From contig CM069870.1 of the NCBI GenBank assembly GCA_036172665.1, positions 69,130,212-69,194,211 on the forward strand: DNA of 64,000 nt, written 5' to 3'. Below are positions 43,783-55,666 of this stretch, one piece after another. Within the stretch, counting starts at the first letter, position 1. Each line of letters opens with the position of its first letter. The stretch comes from Prosopocoilus inquinatus (Eukaryota; Arthropoda; Insecta; Coleoptera; Lucanidae). The position numbers were made by a program, and so were the translations under genes. Under the pieces are notes generated by a model, which was not told the origin of the DNA, ran no database searches, and saw only the letters and a program-made list of their open reading frames with translations.

Positions 43783-44560
43783 TTGCCAGATTTCCTGCAG
43801 GTAATGTGTCAACTTGTTGACAAAATGTAGCCAAAAGGCGCCAATTTTTTTGTAAAAATAAAGACAAAAAAAAACAAAAAATCGCCGATTTGGGATATCA
43901 AAAATCAAAACACAAAAAAAACTAAATGAAACCCGTCAAATAGTCAGAGACAAAAAATAAATGAAAACAACAGCGTCAAAATATAAGGCGTGAAGTGAAT
44001 AAAAAAACAAAAACAATAAAAAATCTACGAAATGGAGCCAAAAGGCGCCATTTTTTTCCAAAGTCAAAGACAAAAAAAAATCGTCGATTTGGAATATAAA
44101 GTCAGAGAAAATTAAAAAAAAATCAAATGAAACAGCTTAAATACAAGGCGTGAAGCGAATAAAGAAAAACAAAAGAATATCCACAAAATGGAACCAAAAG
44201 GCGCTAATTTTTTCCAAAATCAAAGACAAAAAGAATAAAAAATCGCCGATTTGGGATATCAAAATTCAGAACAAATAAAACAACAGCGTCAAAATACAAA
44301 GCGTGAAGTGAATAAAAAAAAACAAAAGAACATCGACAAAATAGTGCCAAAAGGTGTCAGTTTTTTCTAAAGTTAAAACAAAAAGAAAATATAGGTTATC
44401 AAAAATTAGAACAAAAAAACAAAAGAAACCTGTCAAAAAACTAGAGACAAAAAATAAATGAAGCGTTAAAAATAAAATACAAGGCATGAGGTGAATAAAA
44501 AAAAAAACAAAAGAAAATCGACAACGCCAAGCTGAACAAAAAAACAACAATTTTCCGGAC
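43783..44560. repeat. ~155-205-bp tandem repeat ('aaaaggcgcca' units)
   Basis: 'agccaaaaggcgccaatttt' or variants at about 43829, 44037, 44192 and 44347, each followed by 'aaagacaaaa', 'atcgccgatttgggatat', 'caaggcgtgaagcgaataaa'. Four units. The first follows the insect-repeat word 'gggttgccagattt'. Confidence 0.7.
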
Positions 44561-44799
44561 GAATCAAAAAATCAAAGCAAACCGTTATAAAGTTAATATT
44601 AATAACACGATTGAAAAAAAAAACGAAATATAGTACGCAAAACAAAAGAAAAACGATGAACTTCAAACAAGCGTTAATAAAATGCGAAAAATCAATTCTA
44701 TAAAAAAGGTAAAAGAACAAAAAACCTATACTACGAAAGCATAAAATCAGAAGAAAAAAAACCGAAGAAGATTGACGGATTAAGATGAACAAAAACAAA

Positions 44800-46080
44800 T
44801 GAATCTCCTGTACAAAAATTAAAAAATAAATCGTGTAGTAACAAAAGATAAACAACAAAATGTGATAAATCAAATGTGGTAAAAATAAACAAAAGAAAAA
44901 TATGACGGCATAAAATGAATTCGAAAGAAAAAACAAAAGTACCAGGATACGAAGATGAAAAAACTCGCAAGAAACAAAAGAGAACCGTAATAAAGAGTTA
45001 AAAACAAAAGAAAAATACGTAGTGCGAAAGTATTAAGAACAGAAAATAACAAAAGAAGATCGAGTGCTTAAATGAATCAAAAACCCAAAAACAAATGATC
45101 CTCCAGAGGAGAAAAAAAAACAGAACTTGTAGAAAACAAATGACAAAAAGCGTCAATCGACAAAATGTGAAAAATAAAGTAGATAAAAATAAACAAAAGC
45201 GAAATCAAAGCGCATAAAATGAACTTATAAAAATAGAAGCACCACGATGTTAAGATGGAGACAAAAAATGAGAAGTCAAAAACAAAAGAGAAAGACATAC
45301 TACAAAAGCATAAAAAACAAAAGAAAATCGAGTGCTTAAATGAACCAAATAACCAAAAACAAATGAATCTCGAGAGGAAAAAAAATAAACTAATAGGAAA
45401 CAAAAGACAAAAAGCGTCCACCGAATAATGTGAAAAATAAATTAGATAAGAATAAACAGAAGAGAAATCAAAGCGCATAAAATGAGTTTAAATAAATAGA
45501 AGTACCACAACGTTAAGATGTACAAAAAAATGAGGACGAATCAAAAACAAAAGAGAAACGCACAGTGCAAAAGCATAAAGAACAGAAAAAAAACAAAAGA
45601 AGTTCAACTGCTTACTTACACGAATGAATCAAAAACAAATGAATCTCCAGATTAAAAAAAAATAATAGAAAACAAAAGACAAAAAGCGTCAACCAACAAA
45701 ATGTGAAAAGTGAATTAGATTAAAATAAACAAAAGAGAAATCAAAGCATAAAATGAATAAACAAAATAGAAGTACCACCATGTTAGGATGGACAAAAAAA
45801 TGAGAAAAAAATGAGTCAAAAACAAAAGAGAAACGCAAAGCATAAAGAACGGGAAAAAACAAAAGAATATCGACTGCTTACCTACTCCAATGAACCAAAA
45901 ACAAATGAATCTCCAGACGAAGAAAACTAGTAGAAAACAAAAGACAACTGTAAAAAAGAGCGTCAATCAACAAAATGTTAAAGAACAATTAGATAAATAT
46001 AAACAAAAGAGATATACGAAGTATAAAATGATTTGTTTTTTTTTCAGGATGGACAAAAAAAGCACGTAAGTTTCTGCGAA
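44800..46080. repeat. ~270-bp A-rich satellite, 4-5 units
   Basis: 'aaaagcgtcaa.c.acaaaatg' recurs at about 45147, 45414, 45687 and 45960 (spacing 267-273 bp), with 'agcataaaatgaa', 'agaagtaccac.a.gttaagatg' and 'aaaacaaatgaatctc' in fixed order. The + strand is almost purine/C only. The minus-strand ORFs are Phe-rich artefacts. Confidence 0.75.
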
Positions 46081-48049
46081 TAAACACAAACCCATAGGAA
46101 ACAAAAGAGAACTGTTAAAACGAGTCAAAATAAAATGAGGAAAGCCAATTTGATTAAAAAGAAGATAAATGCGAAAAACAAAAGAACAAAAAAAGACGAA
46201 CGAATAGACAACAAAAAAAATAAAAAACGACGATTTTCCGGCCGAAAACGTTTGCAAGCCAAGAAACTGACAGGACACGAAACGGCAAAATAAAACAAAC
46301 GAACCGTAAATAAAATGCAAAACATCAATTCTTTAAAAAAAAAGGATGAACAAACAGGAACCGAGCAAAAAACAAAAGAAAACGTTGCTTGAAGTATTCT
46401 CGTCTTATAATATTGTTACAACAGTGACACGCAAATAGATCCATTTTTAATACGAGTCACCCCATCTTACGTCAGAGAAAGTTATCGCAATTTCTCGTTG
46501 GTTCGCGTTTATTCCAGCATATTCGAGAAAACAGAGATCTACTACAAAAGCCGAACCGGCCCGCCAGTTGAGTAGTTATAAGTTAGCAAGCGAAGTATGT
46601 ATACGTCGAATAGTAGAAAGTACATTCTGTAGAAGTGTTATTTGATAGAAAAGTGTTGCAGCTCATTACTATTGTGTTTTTAATTGCGTAAAGCGACAGT
46701 TTGTAATTAAAGTGTACTGAAATTTAACGACTGTAATTTGTGAATCCCCAAAGTAGCCGCACGGACGGTCGTTATTGATCGCACGGTATACAGGGTGTGA
46801 CTTTTATGAGGGGACAAACGTCAAGGGCTAGTTCCTCACGTCTAATTATGAAAAAAAGTTCATATAAACGTACGTCGGCAAGCGCATAGTTTCTGAGGTA
46901 CAAGATGGGGAACTTTTTTGTTATCAATTTCTCAAAAACATTTATTCTTTACGAAAGTTCCCGTATCTTCCCAAACCTAAAATACACTTGTCAAAATCTG
47001 AATATCTATCGTCATATACCGAGGAGATCGAAATGTTTGAAATCCACGTAAGAGTAAAGTACCTTTACTTTTCAAGATACGCGGAAATATTATTTGGGAA
47101 AGTTGTTCGGAAAAGTTGTGAGATTTGTAGAATGTAGACCAAATGGTAGATTTTCACCCAATCTGGCAACCCTGGCGATATGAAAATGAAAGTTTAAAAG
47201 ACCTAAGCGAATGGTATGCAGGCTTTTGTATGTTCGTTGACCAATCAACGCTCGAGTTGTCGGCGGTGCATTTAAATTTGTTACTATTTCGTGTATTTAA
47301 TAAATGGGATTTAAATCTGACGACGACGTTTCTGGTTTGACGTTTGTCGTCGGAATCATTGCACAAATGTCAAATACTACTGCGTCAGTAATAATTTTAA
47401 TTTTTTCAGGAAGCTTCACGTGAAAAATTCCAAAGTAATTGCGCCTCCGCCCGCGTCCACGAGCGCCGACAGATTAAATTTAGCTTTCTCAATGTGGGGC
47501 AATAATGTTTATAACTATACTTGAATGGATGCGTCAGAAGCGATTCATTACGTAAAGTGAACGCTCGAAAGCGTCGAATTCGCGCGAATGCATTACGATA
47601 CGATTTCATCGAAGAGCGCCTGAAATAGTCGACATTCGAAACTGAAATGCCCGAAAAACGAAGATATACGCCCGGAAATGGAAGAGTTTGCTCCGGGAAG
47701 TGGCTGTGCACGGTGTGATTGATTGATTAATTGACTTCATGTAAGCAAATAACTTTTTTTTTCTTAAATGGCCTTTCACCATTATCGTGAATGTTACACG
47801 TGCTTCTGATTATTGGTTTGCGTTATTTTATCTTTTAATTTAATTTGACGACTAGATTCTTGTCCGATGGAACAATTGGATAATTTCGTAATATCTGATA
47901 AATCGCGTGCCTACTTTTAAATCTCGACGTTTCACTATCGTTTGACAGCTTCAAGAGCGACAGTGAGCTTTTATTGAATTTACACAAAATGGTGTAAATG
48001 TTTACAAAAATAAAAAATAAGCACTTTATTAAAAAAAAAAAAATAGATT
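46081..48049. other. intergenic, no gene seen
   Basis: 46081-46410 is the tail of the A-rich array. 46411-46795 is of normal complexity, with CCAAT/TATA-like words but no exon. At 46790 'tacagggtgtgacttttatg' resembles termini of dispersed insect repeats. 47130-47700 contains an 'atctggcaaccctggcg' repeat word and short ORFs without recognisable family. Confidence 0.4.
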
Positions 48050-50420
48050 TTAAACTAATTTTAATCGTTGATATTTTATAATTTTTTTGTTCAATTAAAT
48101 CTCTGCATTTCATTAAGTATTTATTTGTTTTTAATTTGTCAATTTTCCGTCGATGTTTTTTTTCTCATTTATCGTTACAGCAGTTTTTCTTGTTTTATCG
48201 GTGATTTTCAAAAAAGCTTCCTCATTTGTTTGTTTTTCATTTGTTTTTCATGTCCAGATTATTCTTGGCATTTCACATTTGTCTTGGTTTTGTTTTTTCC
48301 CCCGCTATTTCGTCGTTTGTTTTTCCCCCATTATTTATTTCGTCTTTTTTTGTTTTTTTTCGTATTTTCTTTAATTTAATTTTTATTACTCATGCCAGTT
48401 TGATTGATTCCTCATTTGTATGTTACAATTAAACTGTTATTATTATATTATTAATTATTTGCTTTCTTGCGTGTCCAATTTATTCTTTGCGTTTAATTAT
48501 TTGTTTTTTTTTTCATTATTTCGTAGATTCCTCATTTGTTTGTTTTTCCTGTCGAAATTATTTGTTTCTCACTGTTTTTATTTTTTTGTAATTCCGCCCA
48601 ATTGTTGATTTCATTTGTTTTTCCTTCATTTTACTCTTGACATATCTTTTTTTTTATTAGCCCTTTTATTTTTAATTTATTTTTGTAGTTCATTTTTTAT
48701 TTGTCTTTTTTTTTGTTTGTTTCTATCGAATTAATGTTGTGTTTCATTTGTTAATGTTCTTTTCTTTTGTCTGTGATTTTTAAGCTATTCCTTGAAGCTT
48801 AAGAGCTGTCTGTTTTTCATTTGTTTTGTTGTCCAGTTTAACCTTTTATCACTGTTTGCTGTGTTTTAAAGTGATTTTAATCGTTAATTTTTTACAGTTT
48901 AAACTGCGACATCCTACGATCGGTTTTTAACCTGAAATTGCATTAGGATTGACAAATTGAAGCCAGTTTGCTACATATTAAGTGATCCCATGCAAGGCGG
49001 CCATGCTTGCTGTCAAAGCAAAATGAAAGTTTAAAAAAAATTGTTAATTTTTTACTACTTTTTTGTTCTCTGCATTTCATTAGATATTATTTTCGTTTTA
49101 CCATCGATATTTCTGTTTTTTTTTTACCTTTAATTTGCGTTGCTTTGTTTTCTCCTTTCTTTCATTTATCTTTACAGTTTCTTGTGTTATTGGTAATTTT
49201 CAAAACCTTTCTAATCATCATGTCATCATCACCTCATGTTTCTTTTCGTGTGCACATTATTCTTTGCGCCCTATATTTCTTTTGTTTTTTCTGTTTTCAT
49301 TATTTCGTCGTATTTGTTTCTTTCGTGGCCAAATTATTATGTCCACTTATTCCATTGTTTGTTTGTTTTTTTTTCCAACGATTTTTTGTTTTATTAAATC
49401 GATTCCTCATTTGTTTTTTTGTTATGTCCAAATTATTCTTCGTGTTTCATAGTTTTTTTGTTTTTGATTTTTTCTTCTTCATTATTTCGTCATTTCAGTT
49501 TTGTTTTTTTTTCGTTGTTGATTTTTCATTATTTTCATTATTTTTTGTCTACTTTTTATTCCTAATTTCATTTTTGTTTCCCTCCGTGGAATTAATAATT
49601 TTCCTTTAGTTGTTTGTCTTATCAATGATTTTCAGAAGCTATCCTCTTCCATCCAATTATCGATTCCTCATTTGCTTTTTCGTGTCCAAATTAGTCTACT
49701 ACACATTTCATTTGGTTTTTTTTTTTCATTTTCTACCGATTCTTTGTTTTGTTTGCTTTCTATCGCCAATCAATCCAATCATCTATTTCTCATTTGTTTT
49801 TTTTGCGTGTCCAAATTATTCTTTGCATTTTATTATTTTTTGTTATTTGTTTTTCTTTTTCATTATTTCACCGATTCCTCATTTGTTTATTTCGTGTTCA
49901 AATTATTTTATGCATTCATTTTATTGGTTGTTCGTTTTTTTTCCATTTTTCCAATGATTTTACGTTTTGTTTATTTTTTTGCCTACTGCTTGATTCGTGT
50001 TTCTTTATTTTCTTTATTTAATTTTTATTTCTCTGTAACGAATTTAATTCTTTATATCTCATACTTTGTAATTTTCAAAATCTTTCCTACTACTCCATTC
50101 AATCATCGATTCCTCATCGTTTTCTTTTGCGTCTAAATTATTCTTCGCATTTCATATTTGTATTATTCTTTTCATTAATTTTTTTTTGTTTATTTTCTCC
50201 CAACGTTTCATTGTCTTTTTGTTTGATTATCCAATTGTCGATTCCTCGTTTGTTTTTTTGCGTGTCTAAAGTTGTGTTTCATTATTTATTTATTTTTTTC
50301 GATAATTCGTCAATTCCTCATTTGTTTGTTTCTTTGTCGAAATTATTATTTGCTCACCGTTGTTTTTTTTTATTATTTCCGTCCAACTGTTGTTTTTCCT
50401 TCATTTTACTGAATAATTTA
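48050..50420. repeat. T-rich array, partly inverse of the 45-kb satellite
   Basis: 'cgattcctcatttgtttttt' or variants recur every 90-270 bp (about 48405, 48529, 49399, 49665, 49873, 50238, 50307), often followed by 'gtgtccaaattattctttgc'. The reverse complement of the word resembles 'aaacaaatgaatctc' of the 44.8-46.1 kb satellite. A fragment of the hammerhead-family cassette lies at 48898-49030. No genes. Confidence 0.6.
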
Positions 50421-50906
50421 ATCAGCGACATCTTACGATCGCTTTTTGACCTAACAAATTTTTTTTTAAACGTTCACTTTACTTTTTAGAAAAATTTTTT
50501 TTTGCAAATCGTTTTTGATTGCAGTGAGAACCTCGAGCAGCCTCTGGACAGCTGTTTCAGCCCTGCTTGGGGCTTCTTCAGCAGAAACGTAGCTCGACAT
50601 TCCCACTGCAGACCAAAAACGACTTGCCCAATTTATTCGCAAATGCGATGTAAGAGTGATGAACATATAAAATAGCGACATCTTACTATCGCTTTTTGAC
50701 CTAACATTGCAGTAGGATAGACAAATTGAAGCGGGATTTGCTCCTAATGAGTCCCCCATGCAAGTTCTTTCATTATGCTTTGACAGCAAGCATGGCCGCC
50801 TTGCATGGGGGACTCATTAGGAGCAAATCCCGCTTCAATTTGTCTATCCTACTGCAATGTTAGGTCAAAAAGCGATAGTAAGATGTCGCTATTTTATATG
50901 TTCACT
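50418..50906 (-). mobile_element. hammerhead family, copy A6 with 105-bp-arm palindrome
   Basis: A cassette fragment (50424-50457) is followed by the hairpin module (50497-50645), then a palindrome at about 50654-50905. Its ~105-bp arms run from the ATAAAATAGCGACATC end to 'gagtcccccatgcaag', with about 34 bp of spacer ('ttctttcattatgctttgac...'). It is two copies of the unit fused head-to-head. Confidence 0.7.
50531..50598 (-). ncRNA. type-I hammerhead ribozyme motif, copy A6
   Basis: CTGAAGA (50581-50575), stem II AGCCC/GGGCT, GAAA, ACAGCTGT, cleavage triplet GUC. Stem I TTTCTG/CAGAGG with wobble, TCGAG/CTCGA extension, and outer stem CTGCAGTGGGAA against TTCTCACTGCAATC. Intergenic. Confidence 0.63.
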
Positions 50907-52326
50907 TTACTGTTGGCATACTCAGTTATTTCTTTCATTTATTATTTAGTTCATTTGTTGTTTGTTAAATTCTTTTATTACATTTTATTTATTTCATTTT
51001 TTGTTTGTTTCTGTCGAATTAATGTTCTCTTTCGTTTCTTAGTATTCTTTTGTTTTTTCCTGTTCATTTTCTCATATTCATTTCTCATTATTCTCTGAAG
51101 CTGAAGAGCTACCCGTTTTTCATTTGTTTTATTTGAGTAATCTTCTGTTTTTTTTTAATAGAATTGTTTTTTTTCCTTTTTCATTATGTCTGTTTTTTTT
51201 AATTATAATTTCTAGAACGTCATTATTATCAACATTACAGTTCTTTTTGTTATTAATAGTCAAAACTTTCTTTCGACTTTTCGTTTGTTTTTTTTTTTTT
51301 TGACCAAATAATCTTTTGCGATTCATTGTTTTTCATTCGAATCGTTTCTGCGCTTTTTTGTAGAATTGTATTTTCACACAATGTTGCCGCTTCGCAAGTT
51401 TTCTCATTCCGTTTTGTGTTGGTGCTTAGGTTTGGTCTCGCTTTGCCGAAAAATAATCGGCCTTCTTCTGTTCTCTTAATTTGTTCTTTTTTTTATTTGC
51501 TTAACAAATCGTAGCATTGTTTTGTTACATGTAAGATCCGCATTTTTAAAGTTACAAATAAGTACGATGAATCTCGATCTAATAACCAATCAAAGCACGA
51601 GGTTTTAATTCTGCGCAGCCAATAGTGTCTTGTTTGTTTATTCAATGGCCAATCAAGGTGGAGATTTCGGCGGAATTTTCAAAAAAAAGTTCTAGCCAGT
51701 TGAAACAGGGTGCAAGGTGCAAGGTTTTTGAATTGAATTAGTTTTACCTATAGGATGAGCTTTAAAAACAAAACTTACTGCTGGCAATAGGCGCTTTCCT
51801 TTCGCCACAAATCTCACCTCAGCTCAGATAAACGTCATTTCGTACGCGCCAACAACTGACAACTAATGGAAGTGACAAGGTAGGAGATCGAAATCGCAAT
51901 TCAAACTTAGTTGTTCCTGCCAACGGAAATGACGTTTATCTGAATCGAGGTGAGATTTGTCGCTTAAAAGTTTGAATCGTGTTTCGAATAACTTGGACCT
52001 GAATTTCGTAGTTGTTGCAGCAAAACACCTGACTTGAATTTTTGATTGACAGTTCATTGGTAAATAACCATAATTCAATCCAAACAAGTTTTAAAAATAG
52101 AGAGATTCAAAGAAAATAATGTCTGTTTTTAAATCAAAACACGTTTGGATCACGATTTTGTGAGCGAAAGAAAGCACCTTACGTTATTATTAACAATGTA
52201 AACGAACCTTCAATTTAAGACGTCGTACATACGGGTATTGGATCCAAAAAGTTGGCCAAAATCATATTTTCGCATTTATTCGGTGACAATAAAGTATTTT
52301 AGGCTGAAATTTGTTATCTGTTACCA
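50907..52326. other. T-rich tail, then intergenic DNA with a foldback
   Basis: 50907-51530 continues the T-rich array. 51800-51964 is a foldback with arms of about 40 bp (CGCCACAAATCTCACCTC... against ...GAGGTGAGATTTGTCGC, and 'aaacgtcattt'), probably a MITE. I see no exon. Confidence 0.5.
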
Positions 52327-53161
52327 TATACAGGGCGCATACTTTAATTATGCATCACATGAATTTCTTTTAATTCCTGCCCCCCATTGAAGTTACTGTT
52401 GAAAAAGCAACATGAATTGATGATGATGATGATCTATCCGTTCGCCGCAAGAAGTCTCTTTAATTTCCGAGTTTATACAGGAAGCTCATGGGGAGCCGGT
52501 ACAGTAGCAAATTTCTTTATTTGAATTTTTATATTTTAAGTAACTTAAATTAGAAGTTTCAAGACTTTCCTGCTCGAATTTAGGGTACTATCAGAAAAAT
52601 AAATGACTCAGGTTTACGAGATTTTCTATTGTTTTCAATTTCTTTAAACAGAACATTACATTTTTTTATCATCATATCATTTAAAAAAGTTTAAAACAAT
52701 CGAAAATCTCGTAAACCTGATATTTATTCATTTATTTCTCCTCAGGTACCATAAATTAGAGCAGGAAAAGTCCTGAAATTTCTCTAATTTAAGCTATCTA
52801 CTGAAATTTCAAATAAAAAGAGTTAGCTATTGTAGCCATTTTCCGTGAGTACCAAGATTTAGTTACTAAATATAAAATTAAATTATATTCCTAAAATAGT
52901 AAGCTTTTGGAGATGATATTTTAAGAACATAATTAATTTAATATCCTGAACGCGATGCGATAATAAAATACCTAACATTCCATTTAAAATAGAAACAATA
53001 AGAAATAGAAAATCTCGAAAACTTGATAGTCATTTGTTTTTTCGAAATCACCATAAAATCGAGGAGGAAAGATCCTGAAACTTTACTACTAATTTAAGTT
53101 ACTTAGTTAAAATTCAAATAAGAAAGTTAGCTATAGTAGCGGATTTTCATGAACACCCTGT
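52327..53161. mobile_element. repeat element with TACAGGG ends and internal foldback
   Basis: It begins at 'tacagggcgc' and ends at 'caccctgta'. Inside, 52543-52793 is an inverted repeat (ACTTAAATTAGAAGTTTC..., 'aggtttacgagattttc' against 'gaaaatctcgtaaacct'), and a third, direct copy of the arm lies at 53000-53105. No ORF. Confidence 0.5.
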
Positions 53162-53738
53162 ACATGACAGTTTGTGTATGAATTCTTTATTCTGCTCTTC
53201 AGGATATGCATAATTTTTAACTATGTCGTTTTGTATAAAGTCTAGTTTTTTGCAAAGTTTTTTGCCTACTATTGCAAGTCACAGCATCAAGAAAATAATT
53301 GTCATGTATTTATAGGCAAATTTCGGCAGCCGAAATCTTCACATATTTAAAGTATCTTACCTATTGTAAAACATAACAGAAAAAAATCGACCCGGAAACG
53401 CCCTGACATATAAGAAAACTCTTTCGATATACACTAATAACCGGAAATTCAACGACATAAATTTGACATGACGTTAATCTGAAATATCTTAAATACTGAC
53501 ATTAGCATTTAAAAAATAATGGTTGATATGAACAGTGCTTACTTGGCTGAACATCTTCCGTTACAAAAATCACAGCATACAGCTTCAAAAAAGAAGTATA
53601 AACAGTTTGAATTTAATTATTTTTTGAGTTAGGCATGTACGTTTAACACAACCGACTATCAAGGTGCTTTGATCCCTTTGATAGTAGTTTGTTCATCTAC
53701 CCAAGGAAAAAAATAAGTTTACTTTCTTGATCCCTAAT
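53162..53738. other. intergenic, nothing recognised
   Basis: AT-rich unique-looking sequence; no exon, RNA gene or clear repeat seen. Confidence 0.4.
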
Positions 53739-54016
53739 GGCCGGTTGCACCAAACACTTAAGTCGAACTTAAATTTAAGTACTGCTTAAAATGTGACACT
53801 TGAGGTTACAAAACATTCATACCCGTTTGCACCACTTTCACTTAAAATTTAAGTCCTACTTAAGTGGTTAAATAACACTTTCTATTATGGAAAAAGTGTC
53901 ACTTAACCATTTAAGTGGGACTTAAAGTTTTAAGTGAAAGTTGTGCAAACGGGCATCAGTAAATCATATTCTAAGCGGTGCTTAAAGTTAAGCCGACGTT
54001 AAGTGTTTGGTGCAAC
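53739..54016. mobile_element. MITE with GGTTGCACCAAACACTTAA termini
   Basis: GGTTGCACCAAACACTTAAG at the left and TTAAGTGTTTGGTGCAAC at the right are inverse. A second nested inverted pair (CCCGTTTGCACCACTTTCAC against GTGAAAGTTGTGCAAACGGG) encloses repeated 'acttaa.tttaagt' words. 278 bp, no ORF. The type is common in insects. Confidence 0.7.
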
Positions 54017-54533
54017 TTTTCTTTTTTTTTTTTTTCGAAAAATTGAATGCAACCAATGGGGGTCAAGAGTGTTTATGCATTGACTAATCGGTGGGCAGGT
54101 TATTGGCGGCATTTTTTTGAATACTTAAAAGTACCTATTCACGAATTCGGGTTAACTTTAAATGGCATTTTCGATATCAGTTTAACTGTTCTTTTTTGAG
54201 GAAATTTCCTATTTTTACCTTACTTACGGACGACTCTAACGACATTTTATAATCCCCCGCCCCCCTTTTCATTCGGTTGGGTTGTACTTTTTCCCCATTT
54301 AATTTTAGAGACGAAAAAAAAAGTTTTACGAACTAGAGCATCTGATAACAACATTCTTCAAACATTGCTTAATACTTCCCGGCAATAAAAATTTTATCTG
54401 CGCTCTAAGTTTCGTGCAAACAGGACGGAAAATTTCGAACCAAACTCAGACAAGTCCGCTTAATCACGTCGCTTGCTTTTTTTAGCCCTGGCACGTTTCC
54501 CAAAGGCAGCGCTGCGTAATCGGATCGGCGCGA
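54017..54533 (+). other. upstream region of carrier gene 2
   Basis: No coding signal. A possible 5'-UTR acceptor (TTGCTTTTTTAG, ending about 54485) precedes the ATG by about 50 bp, so a leader intron is likely. Confidence 0.3.
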
Positions 54534-55589
54534 ATGGACTTCGTCGTCGGGGGCCTGGCGGCGGCCGGCGCCAGCGTCTTCAGCAACCCCCTGGACGTGT
54601 TGAAGACGCGCATGCAACTCCAGGGGGAGCTCAAGGCGCGCGGACAGCACGCGGTGCACTACAGGAACGTGTTCCACGCCGCCATCGTCGTCGTCAAGCA
54701 CGACGGCCTCTCCGGCCTTCAGAAAGGACTCGGCGCCGCTATGTTCATGCATTGCATAAGGAACAGTGTCCGCTTGGGGAGTTACCAGTGGCTGAACAAT
54801 AAGGGTTACCTAACGGACGCGAAGGGAAACACGATTTTCGTGTACAGTTTCGTGGCGAGCGCACTCTGCGGTGCGGCCGGGGCGTTTTTCGGCAGTCCTT
54901 TGTTTCTCATAAAGACTCAGCTGCAATCGCAAGCGGCCAGGAGCATAGCCGTAGGCCATCAACACGGACATACGAGGGCTATAACTGCGATCAAAGATAT
55001 ATATTCTAGTCATGGGGTAAGTTCATTTTGTTAAGAATTTGAAATTTGTGTCTGTCTGTCCGTCTTGTAACTGAAAGTTTTAGATTCGTGGACTGTGGCG
55101 AGGGTGTGCTGGTACGATGGTGCGTGCCTTGGCCGGATCTTCAGCCCAACTCGCCTCGTTTGCCAAAACGAAAGAATACCTCAGGGAATACAAAGCCTTC
55201 AACGAATATCCCATACTCAACTCATTCGTATCGAGCATTGTCGGCGGCGTATTCCAAACATTGTTCATGCAACCATTCGATTTAGTCTCAGTGCGTTTAT
55301 ACAATCAAGGTAACACTCGTTCTTTATTATGATTTCCTCAAAGCGTCACGACATCTTTTAAATCGTTGCAGGAGTCGATTCTCAAGGGAGGGGTTTACTG
55401 TACGGGGGCATCGCGGATTGCTTTGTGAAAACGTTCCGAGCCGAAGGGCTTTCGGGCTTTTACAAGGGGGTGACTGCGAATTACATGCGTCTAGCACCGC
55501 ACGGGGCACTCTGCCTAGTCTTTTGGGACATCCTAAAGGATCTGCAGGAAAAATACTTCAATGGCAAACCTCAGACGTTGAGTAGGTGA
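54534..55589 (+). CDS. mitochondrial solute carrier, SLC25A35-like (gene 2)
   Basis: Inner-mitochondrial-membrane carrier; substrate not established. Exons: 54534-55016, 55084-55309, 55372-55589, giving 308 aa, stop TGA at 55587. Exon 1 (483 nt) equals exons 1+2 of gene 1 (244+239 nt), so the first intron of gene 1 is absent here while the other two introns are at identical positions and phases (0 and 1). Signatures: NPLDVLKTRMQLQ intact; SPLFLIKTQLQ and QPFDLVSVRLYNQ degenerate at the same positions as in gene 1. Shared blocks: AVHYRNVFHAA, SIAVGHQHGHTRAI, VTANYMRLAPHGALCLVFWD. Much higher GC than its surroundings in exon 1. AATAAA at 55667. Confidence 0.92.
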
Positions 55590-55666
55590 TGACCGAGGCA
55601 GGGGCGTCAGCCCAAACCCTAACCCAATAATTTTTGTACTTACGTTACACAAAGTGACTTTTGTAA

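Noticed and set aside
46413..46800. Solo LTR starting TGTTACAACAGTGACACG
   Set aside because: No matching CA end, primer-binding site or 4-6 bp duplication could be established.
44266..50489. Long Phe/Ser/Leu-rich ORFs looking like membrane proteins
   Set aside because: They follow from T-rich or A-rich skew in satellite arrays; no signal of exon structure and no conserved motif.
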